This document shows positions 1 through 6,651 of a stretch of DNA of 56,186 bases, piece by piece. The position numbers and the translations under genes were made by a program. The stretch comes from CAYLVJ01 sp964615425 (GTDB lineage: Bacteria > Patescibacteriota > Minisyncoccia > Minisyncoccales > CAYTKG01): assembly GCA_964615425.1 (NCBI GenBank), contig CAZTOB010000001.1, positions 1-56,186 of the forward strand, in the 5' to 3' direction. Below the pieces are notes generated by a model that saw only the letters and a list, made by a program, of their open reading frames with translations, made no database searches and was not told the origin of the DNA. Position 1 is the first letter of the stretch. Every line of letters begins with the position of its first letter.

Positions 1-1
1 C

Positions 2-75
2 GGGCCTATAGCTCAGTTGGCTAGAGCGCATGCATGGCATGCATGAGGTCGTGGGTTCAAGTCCCACTAGGTCCA
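2..75 (+). tRNA. tRNA-Ala(GGC)
   Basis: Cloverleaf is readable: acceptor GGGCCTA pairs with TAGGTCC (one G-T wobble), anticodon stem CATGC/GCATG closes the loop ATGGCAT with anticodon GGC, and a standard T arm GTGGGTTCAAGTCCCAC follows. The discriminator is A. CCA is not encoded (CCT follows), so it must be added after transcription. Confidence 0.93.
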
Positions 76-90
76 CCTTGTTTGTAAGGG

Positions 91-173
91 GGCGGGTTGG
101 CAGAATGGCTAATGCGCGGCATTCGAAATGCCGTGGGGGCAACCCCGTAGAGGTTCGAATCCTCTACCCGCCG
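91..173 (+). tRNA. tRNA-Ser(CGA)
   Basis: Acceptor GGCGGGT/ACCCGCC, anticodon loop TTCGAAA (anticodon CGA, reads UCG), a long variable arm (GGGGGCAACCCC) typical of class II serine tRNAs, and discriminator G. CCA is not encoded. It lies 15 nt after tRNA-Ala, so the two are probably co-transcribed. Confidence 0.93.
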
Positions 174-185
174 CTCTGACAAGAT

Positions 186-209
186 AACCAGCTTATCTGG
201 TTGCTTTTT
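186..209 (+). terminator. intrinsic terminator after tRNA pair
   Basis: Stem AACCAG/CTGGTT with loop CTTAT is followed by GCTTTTTATT. It sits 12 nt after tRNA-Ser and would end the tRNA transcript. Its T-rich tail merges with the -10 region of the next gene. Confidence 0.65.
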
Positions 210-211
210 AT

Positions 212-217
212 TAATAT
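212..217 (+). promoter_or_regulatory. -10 element TAATAT, DUF4446-infB
   Basis: TAATAT ends 5 nt before the ATG at 223. Transcription would start at or next to the start codon, and no Shine-Dalgarno is present. No convincing -35 is visible because the terminator hairpin of the tRNA unit occupies that place. Same arrangement as several other operon heads in the window. Confidence 0.4.
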
Positions 218-222
218 CTCAA

Positions 223-576
223 ATGTTTGAATTTCTTAAAAATAAAAAAGAAGTGAAAGGGTTAAGGGAAGTGGTTGAAATTCTGGAAAAAACCAACCAT
301 AAAATAGAAGAACTTTCCCAAAGAATATCCGAGTTGGAAAAAGACAACGAAAGAATTTTAACGGCCGGGGTGGTAAGATACAACGCTTTCTCTCAGACGG
401 GAGGAAACCAAAGCTTTTCCCTTGCTTTAATTGATGAAGAAGAAAGCGGGTTTGTTGTAACCAGTTTGTACCGGGATGATAAAAGCAGGATTTTCATAAA
501 GCCAATTGAAGAAGGAAAATCGGAATACAAACTTTCACCAGAAGAAAAAAAAGCAATTAATAGGGCCGCATTATGA
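223..576 (+). CDS. DUF4446 family protein
   Basis: A 117-residue soluble protein of unknown function. The N-terminal part (about residues 10-45) is a heptad-rich coiled coil. The C-terminal half carries the recognisable DUF4446 core: VRYNAF, then TGGNQSFSLALID, a VVTSLY strand, and the ending KSEYKLSPEEKKAI. DUF4446 proteins are common in Gram-positives and CPR genomes and have no assigned activity. No signal peptide or membrane segment is seen. Its TGA stop overlaps the infB start (ATGA), so it is probably translated together with infB. The start at 223 is preceded by a -10-like hexamer and no ribosome binding site, so the message may be leaderless. The family call is from recognition of the motif string. 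Confidence 0.8.
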   Translation: MFEFLKNKKEVKGLREVVEILEKTNHKIEELSQRISELEKDNERILTAGVVRYNAFSQTGGNQSFSLALIDEEESGFVVTSLYRDDKSRIFIKPIEEGKSEYKLSPEEKKAINRAAL

Positions 577-2069
577 ACAAATTGAAAGAAAAACAACCTG
601 TAGTCGTGATGGTCGGACACATCGACCACGGTAAAAGCTCAATCTTGGAAGGATTGAGGGATTTGAGTGTGCTTGAAAAAGAGTCTGGAGGTATAACGCA
701 GCATATCAGTACTTATGAAATAGAAGAAAAAGGACAGAAAATAACTTTTATCGACACCCCGGGTCACGCCGCCTTTTGTGAGATGAGATCAAGGGGCGCC
801 AGCGTAGCTGACTTAGCTGTTTTGGTTGTGGCGGCGGACGAAGGAATCAAGCTGCAAACTGAAGAATGCATCTCGCATCTGAAAGAAAGTGAGACTCCTT
901 TTGTGGTTGCTATTAATAAGATTGATAAACCGGAGGCTGATGTGAAGAAAGTTAAAAGTCAGTTGACTGAATACGAAATCGTAGTTGAAGATATGGGAGG
1001 TGAGGTTTTGTGTGCTGAAGTTTCTGCTGAAACCGGTAAAGGTCTTTCCGACCTTTTAGACCTGGTTCTTTTAAAAGTTGAACTTATGGAGCTGAAGGCG
1101 GACTTTGAAGCGTCTTTTGAGGGGGTTGTTGTAGAAGCCTTTCTTTCTCCCCAAAGAGGTGTGCTGGTTAATATTTTAATTAACAAAGGTGTTTTGGAAG
1201 AGGGAAAAATAATTTCTGCAGGATCATCCTACGGGAAAGTTAGAAGGATGGAAAATTACAAAGGAAAAAGAATAAAAAAGGCTTTTCCGGGACAGGCAGT
1301 TCAAGTTTTAGGGATAGGAGGGGTGCCGGGGGTTGGAGAAAGAGTGGTTGAATGTCAAGAGGTTAGTGCAGCGCGGCAATTGTCAGAAGAAAGCCAAGAA
1401 AACGTCTGTCTGGAAGCTCCTAAGGGGTGTGATAAGGTTTTAAACATTGTTTTAAAGGTTGATGTAGGGGGATCCATCCAGCCCGTCCAAGAAGTGCTTT
1501 CAAAGCTTCCTCAAGACAGGGTTGGTTTAAGGGTTGTTCGCTCAGGAGTCGGAAAGGTGAGTTTGTCTGACGTTGACTGGGCGGAAGCTACCAAAGCGGT
1601 AATTGTTGCATTTCGGACGAGTATAGAAAAAGAGGCTGAAGAAAAGGCAAAAAAGAAAGGAGTTAGAGTGTTTTCCTTTGATATTATTTATGAACTTAAA
1701 GAAGGGGTAAAAAAGATAATGGAAGGGTTTCTGGGTCCTCAAAAGGTTAGAGTTAATGTGGCCAAACTGGAAGTTTTGAAGATTTTTAAAAAAGGCAAAA
1801 GAAGACAGGTGATAGGAGCCCACGTGGAAAAGGGAGAAGTGAGAAAAGGAAACAAGATAGAGGTTTTTAAAACAAGCGATGAAAAGAAAATAAAGTCGGG
1901 AGAAGGAGTGGGGGAAGGAAGGATTGTCGGTCTTCAAAGTAGAAAAAAAGACATTAAAAGCGGAAAAGAAGGGGAGGATATCGGTATACTTTTTGAAGGG
2001 AAAGGAGAAATAGAAGAGGGGGATACTTTGGTTGCTTACGAGATCCGATCTAAAATGATTGAGCTTTAA
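573..2069 (+). CDS. infB: translation initiation factor IF-2, short form
   Basis: GTPase that delivers initiator tRNA to the ribosomal P site and promotes subunit joining. The G domain starts almost at the N-terminus: G1 GHIDHGKS (residues 15-22), G3 DTPGH (61-65), G4 NKID (115-118), and G5 SAETGKG further on. It is followed by the beta-barrel domain II, the IF-2 domain III (around residues 290-400), and the C-terminal barrel that binds fMet-tRNA. At 498 residues it is close to mitochondrial and CPR forms and lacks the several-hundred-residue N-terminal extension of E. coli IF-2. The C-terminus is rich in Lys and Glu. The ATG overlaps the stop of the DUF4446 gene, so translation is likely coupled. 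No other infB feature is missing. Confidence 0.95.
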   Translation: MNKLKEKQPVVVMVGHIDHGKSSILEGLRDLSVLEKESGGITQHISTYEIEEKGQKITFIDTPGHAAFCEMRSRGASVADLAVLVVAADEGIKLQTEECISHLKESETPFVVAINKIDKPEADVKKVKSQLTEYEIVVEDMGGEVLCAEVSAETGKGLSDLLDLVLLKVELMELKADFEASFEGVVVEAFLSPQRGVLVNILINKGVLEEGKIISAGSSYGKVRRMENYKGKRIKKAFPGQAVQVLGIGGVPGVGERVVECQEVSAARQLSEESQENVCLEAPKGCDKVLNIVLKVDVGGSIQPVQEVLSKLPQDRVGLRVVRSGVGKVSLSDVDWAEATKAVIVAFRTSIEKEAEEKAKKKGVRVFSFDIIYELKEGVKKIMEGFLGPQKVRVNVAKLEVLKIFKKGKRRQVIGAHVEKGEVRKGNKIEVFKTSDEKKIKSGEGVGEGRIVGLQSRKKDIKSGKEGEDIGILFEGKGEIEEGDTLVAYEIRSKMIEL

Positions 2070-2118
2070 TCTTTAAAAAAACAAACTCCTTTGGTATTAT
2101 TTAACCAAGGTAGAGTAA

Positions 2119-2190
2119 GGCCAGGTAGCCAAGTGGGAAGGCGGTGGTTTGCAAAACCACTATTCGCGGGTTCGAATCCCGCCCTGGCCT
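2119..2190 (+). tRNA. tRNA-Cys(GCA)
   Basis: Acceptor GGCCAGG/CCTGGCC, anticodon stem GTGGT/ACCAC with loop TTGCAAA (anticodon GCA), T arm GCGGGTTCGAATCCCGC, and discriminator T, which is typical for Cys. CCA is not encoded. First of three tightly packed plus-strand tRNAs. Confidence 0.93.
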
Positions 2191-2192
2191 CA

Positions 2193-2277
2193 GCCGGGGT
2201 GGCGGAATAGGCAGACGCGAGAGGCTTAAAACCTCTTGGACTTTTAGTCCATGCGGGTTCGATTCCCGCCCCCGGCA
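2193..2277 (+). tRNA. tRNA-Leu(TAA)
   Basis: Acceptor GCCGGGG/CCCCGGC, anticodon stem AGAGG/CCTCT with loop CTTAAAA (anticodon TAA), a long class II variable arm, and discriminator A. It begins only 2 nt after tRNA-Cys. CCA is not encoded. Confidence 0.93.
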
Positions 2278-2289
2278 CAGCTCTTCTTT

Positions 2290-2361
2290 GCGGGCGTAGT
2301 ATAGTGGCTATTACACCGGCTTGCCATGCCGGAGACGGCGGTTCAATTCCGCTCGCCCGCT
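2290..2361 (+). tRNA. tRNA-Gly(GCC)
   Basis: Acceptor GCGGGCG/CGCCCGC, anticodon stem CCGGC/GCCGG with loop TTGCCAT (anticodon GCC), discriminator T. Third member of the Cys-Leu-Gly cluster, followed by a terminator. Confidence 0.93.
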
Positions 2362-2390
2362 CCGTTAAAAACTGAAGGCAAGAAAAAGAC

Positions 2391-2413
2391 CCACCATTTC
2401 GGTGGTTTTTTTT
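2391..2413 (+). terminator. intrinsic terminator of Cys-Leu-Gly tRNAs
   Basis: Stem CCACC/GGTGG with loop ATTTC is followed directly by eight T. It closes the three-tRNA transcript. Confidence 0.8.
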
Positions 2414-2491
2414 AAAAAAACAGGTCATAAAGTCTAAAAATTAATTGCAAAGATATTTTGGTTGAAAGAGCGTGAAAAAAGCCCTAAACCC

Positions 2492-2519
2492 TTGACAAAA
2501 TTGCTTTTTTTGATATATT
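2492..2519 (+). promoter_or_regulatory. sigma-70-type promoter of 3D-domain gene
   Basis: TTGACA (2492-2497), a 16-nt spacer, TATATT (2514-2519). Near-consensus. Predicted start near 2526 gives a 5' leader of about 90 nt, unusually long for this window. Confidence 0.75.
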
Positions 2520-2525
2520 AGCAGT

Positions 2526-2547
2526 AATCCCCTTGTAGGGGATTTTT
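2526..2547 (+). promoter_or_regulatory. 5' leader hairpin with T-tract
   Basis: Arms AATCCCC/GGGGATT with loop TTGTA run into TTTT at the very 5' end of the predicted transcript. It could protect the mRNA or act as an attenuator. Which of these is unknown. Confidence 0.45.
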
Positions 2548-2616
2548 GATTGAAAACATCCTAATTTTCTCAATCTTCGTCTGTTTTGCAGATAAAGAAC
2601 AAGAAATTACAAAGGA

Positions 2617-3156
2617 ATGTTAAAAAAATTACAATTTCACTTCTTTAAAGAGGGGTGGATACGACTTCTGTTCGGTGGTTTTATCGCATTAGTGTCGATG
2701 TTTATCATCCCTGCTTTCTCTACCATGAAAGCAGAGGTAACTGAGGCTGAGTCAAATCAGGCTCAAGTTTTCGTTTACAAAGAAGAAGGGGATTTACTTC
2801 TTGCAGTTCAAGAAAATACCTTGAGATCTGTTTCTTCTGTTCCTCAAAAGAAAGAAGAGCACGATTTGAAACGTCTCTATTTAACGGTAACTGCTTATTC
2901 CAGCACACCTTGTCAGACTTACGGTGACCCCTTTATTACAGCTTCCGGATCACGCGTCCGAGACGGCATTGTTGCCACTAACCTTTTACCTTTTGGAACA
3001 AAAATAAGGATTCCTGAAATTTATGGAGACAGGATTTTTGTAGTAGAAGACAGGATGCATGCCCGCAACTCCCAGAATGTGGATGTGTGGTATTCTGAAT
3101 ACTGGGAAGCCAAAAATTTCGGGGTAAAACAAACCTATATTGAGATCTTGGAATAA
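2617..3156 (+). CDS. secreted/anchored 3D-domain (RlpA-like fold) protein
   Basis: 179 residues with an N-terminal hydrophobic segment (about 16-36, WIRLLFGGFIALVSMFIIPA) that acts as signal peptide or anchor. A linker follows, then a C-terminal 3D domain from about residue 88. It shows the family pattern TVTAYSS, a TASGSRV.DGIVATN.LPFGTKIRIP block, a VVEDR strand and NVDVWY, which supply the conserved aspartates. 3D domains share the double-psi beta-barrel fold of lytic transglycosylases (MltA C-terminus, YuiC), so a role on peptidoglycan outside the membrane is likely. The gene is monocistronic between a strong promoter and a bidirectional terminator. A short AAAGGA lies directly against the ATG, poorly spaced for a ribosome binding site. 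Catalytic activity is inferred from the family only. Confidence 0.8.
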   Translation: MLKKLQFHFFKEGWIRLLFGGFIALVSMFIIPAFSTMKAEVTEAESNQAQVFVYKEEGDLLLAVQENTLRSVSSVPQKKEEHDLKRLYLTVTAYSSTPCQTYGDPFITASGSRVRDGIVATNLLPFGTKIRIPEIYGDRIFVVEDRMHARNSQNVDVWYSEYWEAKNFGVKQTYIEILE

Positions 3157-3178
3157 AGTGAGTTTTTCTAAAGTAATG

Positions 3179-3207
3179 AAAAGAGCCGTTTTAAACGGCT
3201 CTTTTTT
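3179..3207. terminator. bidirectional intrinsic terminator
   Basis: Arms AAAAGAGCCG/CGGCTCTTTTTT with an A/T-rich centre. It has A-tracts and T-tracts on both sides, so it can stop the 3D-domain gene on plus and the tRNA-Phe end of the long minus-strand unit. Confidence 0.85.
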
Positions 3208-3213
3208 GTTTTG

Positions 3214-3285
3214 TGCCGCGGGTGAGAATTGAACTCACGACCCTACGCTTTTCAAGCGTATGCTCTACCACTGAGCTACCGCGGC
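3214..3285 (-). tRNA. tRNA-Phe(GAA)
   Basis: On minus: acceptor GCCGCGG/CCGCGGC, anticodon stem TACGC/GCGTA with loop TTGAAAA (anticodon GAA), discriminator A. CCA is not encoded. Last gene of the S1-ftsH-tRNA-rplS minus-strand unit. Confidence 0.92.
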
Positions 3286-3289
3286 AGTG

Positions 3290-3363
3290 TGGACGATGTA
3301 GGACTTGAACCTACGACCTTCTGGATGTAAACCAGACGCTCTAGCCGACTGAGCTAATCGTCC
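3290..3363 (-). tRNA. tRNA-Val(TAC)
   Basis: On minus: acceptor GGACGAT/ATCGTCC, anticodon stem TCTGG/CCAGA with loop TTTACAT (anticodon TAC), discriminator A. Four nt from tRNA-Phe. CCA is not encoded. Confidence 0.93.
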
Positions 3364-3371
3364 TGTTCTTG

Positions 3372-3456
3372 TGGGCGAGGTGGGATTTGAACCCACACGG
3401 GATAAATTCCCATTAGGCCCTCAACCTAACCTGTCTGCCAGTTCCAGCACTCGCCC
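3372..3456 (-). tRNA. tRNA-Leu(GAG)
   Basis: On minus: acceptor GGGCGAG/CTCGCCC, anticodon stem TTAGG/CCTAA with loop TTGAGGG (anticodon GAG), a long variable arm, discriminator A. Second leucine tRNA of the window. Confidence 0.92.
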
Positions 3457-3485
3457 AGTTGGAATCTTCACAAGCAGTTTCTGGT

Positions 3486-3514
3486 AAAATGAAACTCCTG
3501 TTTTTACGGAGTTT
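3486..3514 (-). terminator. weak hairpin after rplS
   Basis: On minus: arms AAACTCC/GGAGTTT with a 9-nt loop, followed by CATTTT. It could partly terminate or process the transcript between rplS and tRNA-Leu. The T-tract is short. Confidence 0.45.
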
Positions 3515-3534
3515 TCCTTATACTTTAATTACTT

Positions 3535-3888
3535 TCACTCTTTTCTTTTTAATCGAGCTTTTTTACCTTTTCTTTCTCTCAACCAGTAAAGCTTTGATCT
3601 TCTAGTTTTGTGACGATCCAAAACCTCTATCTTTTTAACAGTAGGGGAGTGGAGAGGATATATTTTTTCAATCATTGTTTTTTTAATTTCACCCCTTACA
3701 GTAATAGTGCTTCTTACCCCCTTCCCGTGTTTGCGGGCGATTACAACGCCTGCAAAAGGAGAGATCTTTTCTTTTCCATCTTTATCTTCTCCTGTTTTTC
3801 TCCAAACCCTAACTTTGTCTCCCGGACTTACTTCCGGCAGATCGTCTCTTTTTTGTTTGGCTTCAAATTTTTCTGTTAAGTTTGTCAT
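3535..3888 (-). CDS. rplS: 50S ribosomal protein L19
   Basis: 117 residues with the L19 pattern: LPEVSPGDKVRVW, PFAGVVIARKHGKGVRSTITVR, IEKIYPLHSPTVKKIEVLDRHKTRRSKLYWLRERKGKKARLK. L19 sits at the 30S-50S interface of the 70S ribosome. The ATG at 3888 (MTNLTEKFEA) was chosen. A longer frame would need a TTG seven codons upstream and adds nothing conserved. No Shine-Dalgarno is visible. The gene lies between tRNA-Val(GAC), 26 nt upstream, and tRNA-Leu(GAG) downstream, so tRNA processing should free its mRNA. Confidence 0.95.
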   Translation of the reverse strand: MTNLTEKFEAKQKRDDLPEVSPGDKVRVWRKTGEDKDGKEKISPFAGVVIARKHGKGVRSTITVRGEIKKTMIEKIYPLHSPTVKKIEVLDRHKTRRSKLYWLRERKGKKARLKRKE

Positions 3889-3914
3889 AAAATTGTTTAA
3901 TTTTTGCAAGATGG

Positions 3915-3988
3915 TGGGCGGTATAGGACTTGAACCTATGACCTTCTCTACGTCAAAGAGACGCTCTAGCCAACTGAGCTAACCGCCC
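3915..3988 (-). tRNA. tRNA-Val(GAC)
   Basis: On minus: acceptor GGGCGGT/ACCGCCC, anticodon stem TCTCT/AGAGA with loop TTGACGT (anticodon GAC), discriminator A. CCA is encoded at 3912-3914, unlike most tRNAs here. Confidence 0.93.
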
Positions 3989-3995
3989 GACTTGG

Positions 3996-4069
3996 TGGGC
4001 GTGCGTGGACTCGAACCACGGACCTCTTGTTTATAAGACAAGTGCTCTCACCGACTGAGCTACACGCCC
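3996..4069 (-). tRNA. tRNA-Ile(TAT)
   Basis: On minus: acceptor GGGCGTG/CACGCCC, anticodon stem CTTGT/ACAAG with loop CTTATAA (anticodon TAT, reads AUA), discriminator A, CCA encoded at 3993-3995. Most bacteria read AUA with a CAU tRNA modified to lysidine. This one carries UAU directly. Confidence 0.9.
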
Positions 4070-4097
4070 GGGCCGAACCATTTTAATCTATTTAATC

Positions 4098-5954
4098 TTA
4101 ACTTGTATTCAGTATTTTTTCAAATTCTTTCCTTTCGATGGTCTCTTTTTCCACTAAAACTCCAGCTAGTTTTTCAAGAGTTTCTTTGTTCTCTTTTAGA
4201 ATTTCTTCCGTTTTTTTTCTTCCTTGGAGAAGGATATCTCTTATTTCCTTGTCTATTTTCCTGGCTGTCTCCTCAGAGTAGCTTCTTGCTCCGAACATTT
4301 TCTTTTCGAAAGAGGAAAGTCCTTCATCTTGTTCTACAAACGATATGGGGCCTAAAGAGGACATGCCAAACTGTGTAACCAACCTCTTAGCGATCTCGGT
4401 TGCTTTCCTCAGATCATTTGCTGCTCCGGTGGTTATTTCCCCAAACTTAAAGTTTTCTGCCACGTATCCTCCGAGAGCGGTTGATATTTCTGCTAGGAAC
4501 TGTGACTTGGTGACCAGCCTTTTTTCTTTCTCCGGCATCTTAAGAGTGTATCCGGCTGCTTGTCCCCGGGCGATTATGGAAACTTTTCTCACCTTTTTAG
4601 CTTCGGGAAGAAAATGAGCAACAAGGGCGTGTCCGGCTTCATGAAAGGCAGCGATTTTCTTTTCATCTTTGTCTAAAAGGTGGCTTCTCCTTTCCGGGCC
4701 CAAGAGAACTTTTTCAATTGACTCCAAGAGTTCGTCTTGGTTTATTTCGTTTTTTTCTCTTCTTGCGGCAAGTATAGCAGCTTCGTTCATCAAGTTTTCC
4801 AAATCCGCCCCGGAAAATCCGGGTGTTCTTTCTGCAATTTCTCGAAGATCAATGTCTTCCGCCAGCGGTTTTTCTCTCGAATGTATTTCTAAAACCTTTT
4901 TCCTGTCTTTGATATCGGGTAAGTCGAGAGTAATCCTTCTATCAAACCTCCCGGGTCTTAAAAGGGCGTGGTCTAAAGCTTCAGGCTTGTTGGTGGCTCC
5001 CATGACTATAACTCCCGATCTTTTTTCAAAACCGTCCATTTCGGTGAGAATTTGGTTCAAGGTTTGTTCTCTTTCCTCCATTCCCCCTCCTCTTAATCCC
5101 TGTCCTCTTGCTTTTCCGATGCTGTCCAGCTCATCAATGAAAATAATGGCCTTGCCTGCTTTTTTTGCTTGAGAAAAAAGGTTTCTTACCCGGCTGGCTC
5201 CTACACCCACAAAAAGCTCTATAAATTCAGGACCGGAAATGGAAAAGAAAGGAACTCCGGCTTCGTTGGCTACCGCTCGGGCTAAAAGTGTCTTTCCGGT
5301 GCCGGGCGGTCCGACTAAAAGGACTCCCCGGGGTATTTGCGCCCCTATCTGGAAGTATTTTTCCGGGCTTTGAAGAAAGTCAACCACCTCTCTCAACTCT
5401 CTTTTTGCCTCCTGGAGTCCGGCTACGTCTTCGAAGGTTGTTTCCTCTCCATCTTTTCCTCCTGCTCCGAAAAGCTTGGCCTTTGCCTTTGTGAAGTCAA
5501 AGGCGGCTGAGGTGCTGCCCTTGGCGCTTTTAATTATTTTCCAGAAAATGAAGAGTATGAGAAGAGAAGGCGCCAAGCTTACTAAAAGAGGAGTGAGCCA
5601 TCCCCATATACTTTGATCTTCTTCAAACTTTATCTCGATTTGTTGTAATTTTTCCTTTTCGGCTCCGATATCAAGCAGAGTTTCCGTGAAAGGCTGGTCT
5701 ACCGCTTTTAAAGCTTGTTCTTTTTCTCCGTCTTTGTATTTTACCTCCAGTTTGTCTCCCGCCGATAAAATACTTTCCACTTTTTCCTGGTTGACGTCTT
5801 TTGCCACCCGGCTTAAAGATATCGTTTCTTTTTTTTCTCCTTGGAATAGAGAAAAAAGAATAAAAATTACTACCAAGCCTGCCAAGGCATAGGCTATCAT
5901 TGAAGTATTTTTTTCTTCTTCCTTTTTCCCTTGTTTTTGGTTCAAAAACTTCAT
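4098..5954 (-). CDS. ftsH: ATP-dependent zinc metalloprotease FtsH
   Basis: Membrane-anchored AAA+ protease that degrades membrane and short-lived proteins. Two membrane segments (about 19-37 and 118-140) flank a small extracytoplasmic domain. The AAA module has Walker A GPPGTGKT (215-222), Walker B IFIDELDS (271-278), the pore FVG motif (248-250) and the second region of homology ending in LLRPGRFDRR. The peptidase has HEAGH (438-442). The third zinc ligand is probably the Asp in GAANDLRKATE. The length of 618 is normal. The ATG lies 2 nt after the stop of the S1-domain gene on the same strand, so the two form an operon. tRNA-Ile and tRNA-Val follow within 30 nt and rplS after them. No key residue is missing. 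Confidence 0.96.
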   Translation of the reverse strand: MKFLNQKQGKKEEEKNTSMIAYALAGLVVIFILFSLFQGEKKETISLSRVAKDVNQEKVESILSAGDKLEVKYKDGEKEQALKAVDQPFTETLLDIGAEKEKLQQIEIKFEEDQSIWGWLTPLLVSLAPSLLILFIFWKIIKSAKGSTSAAFDFTKAKAKLFGAGGKDGEETTFEDVAGLQEAKRELREVVDFLQSPEKYFQIGAQIPRGVLLVGPPGTGKTLLARAVANEAGVPFFSISGPEFIELFVGVGASRVRNLFSQAKKAGKAIIFIDELDSIGKARGQGLRGGGMEEREQTLNQILTEMDGFEKRSGVIVMGATNKPEALDHALLRPGRFDRRITLDLPDIKDRKKVLEIHSREKPLAEDIDLREIAERTPGFSGADLENLMNEAAILAARREKNEINQDELLESIEKVLLGPERRSHLLDKDEKKIAAFHEAGHALVAHFLPEAKKVRKVSIIARGQAAGYTLKMPEKEKRLVTKSQFLAEISTALGGYVAENFKFGEITTGAANDLRKATEIAKRLVTQFGMSSLGPISFVEQDEGLSSFEKKMFGARSYSEETARKIDKEIRDILLQGRKKTEEILKENKETLEKLAGVLVEKETIERKEFEKILNTS

Positions 5955-5956
5955 TT

Positions 5957-6501
5957 TTAAGCGAATTTTAAGATCATTCGATGCTCCTCCGGATCTAAGA
6001 GAGAGATCTTGAATTCATATTTTTCTCCGACGTCTAACTCTTCTTTCATCTTTTTTTCCGTTCCGAATTCGGAGATATGAATCAAGCCCTGAATTTTTTC
6101 ATTGATTTTAATGAACGCTCCAAAAGGATTTAATTTAGTTACAGTTCCTTCAACCGTGTCTCCCTTTTGAAATTCTTTTCCGATTTCCTCCCATGGATCT
6201 TCCTTGAGTGATTTAAGAGAAAGGGAAACTTTTCCTTGGGAAATATCTATTATTTTAGCTTCAACTATNNNNNNNNNNNNNNNNNNNNNNNNNNNNNNNN
6301 NNNNNNNNNNNNNNNNNNNNNNNNNNNNNNNNNNNNNNNNNNNNNNNNNNNNNNNNNNNNNNNNNNNNAAGGGCTCAAATCCACAAAAAGAGCCAATCTT
6401 TCTTGGCTTATTATTTTTCCCTTGACCACATCTCCTTCCGTCGGATAGTCGAAAAAAGGAGAAAGGTCTTCTTTTTGAAGTAAATTTTTCATTAAATTCA
6501 T
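5957..6501 (-). CDS. S1 RNA-binding domain protein, broken by assembly gap
   Basis: Both ends of the gene are readable around a run of N. The N-terminal 44 residues (from the ATG at 6501) contain EGDVVKGKIISQERLALFVDLSP, the opening strands of an S1 domain. The C-terminal about 103 residues contain a full S1 fold (KGDTVEGTVTKLNPFGAFIKI, QGLIHISEF) and end at TAA 5957-5959. Proteins of this build in CPR are ribosomal protein S1-like, with three or four S1 repeats that bind mRNA. The two reading frames are not in phase across exactly 100 N, so the gap is a placeholder and repeats are probably missing. It is the first gene of the ftsH unit with its own promoter. Calling it rpsA outright is not safe with the middle unseen. 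Confidence 0.75.
6269..6368. other. assembly gap (100 N)
   Basis: Exactly 100 unknown bases, the usual placeholder for a scaffold gap of unknown size. It falls inside the S1-domain gene, whose repeats may have blocked assembly. Confidence 0.98.
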
Positions 6502-6508
6502 ATGTTTT

Positions 6509-6536
6509 ACTATAACATGAAAGTTTTTCTCTGCAA
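6509..6536 (-). promoter_or_regulatory. promoter of S1-ftsH unit
   Basis: On minus: TTGCAG (6531-6536), 16-nt spacer, TATAGT (6509-6514). The -10 ends 7 nt from the ATG at 6501, which predicts a leaderless or nearly leaderless transcript. Confidence 0.6.
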
Positions 6537-6616
6537 GTATGATCGGACTGATTATTTTGATAATTTTTCCTTTTGTTTTAAAATTAAAAGCAGCGGGGCG
6601 GGAATGTTTTCCTCGC

Positions 6617-6645
6617 TTGGTTTTTATTATTAGATTTGGTAAAAT
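6617..6645 (+). promoter_or_regulatory. promoter of MBL-like/gyrA unit
   Basis: TTGGTT (6617-6622), 17-nt spacer, TAAAAT (6640-6645). Only 6 nt separate the -10 from the ATG at 6652 and no Shine-Dalgarno exists, so the mRNA is probably leaderless. Divergent to the S1 promoter. Confidence 0.6.
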
Positions 6646-6651
6646 TAATTA

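Noticed and set aside
1..180. tRNA genes as phage or island integration site
   Set aside because: No truncated tRNA copy, integrase or composition break was seen next to any tRNA.
2066..2428. Open frame of about 120 codons on minus over the Cys-Leu-Gly tRNA cluster
   Set aside because: It is antisense to three clear tRNAs and its translation shows the GIEPA/GFEPA-type strings typical of spurious proteins read across tRNA T arms.
4669..5172. Open frame of 167 codons on plus inside ftsH
   Set aside because: Exact antisense of the AAA+ domain; Ser/Leu-rich without a family pattern, as expected from a mirrored high-Lys/Glu gene.
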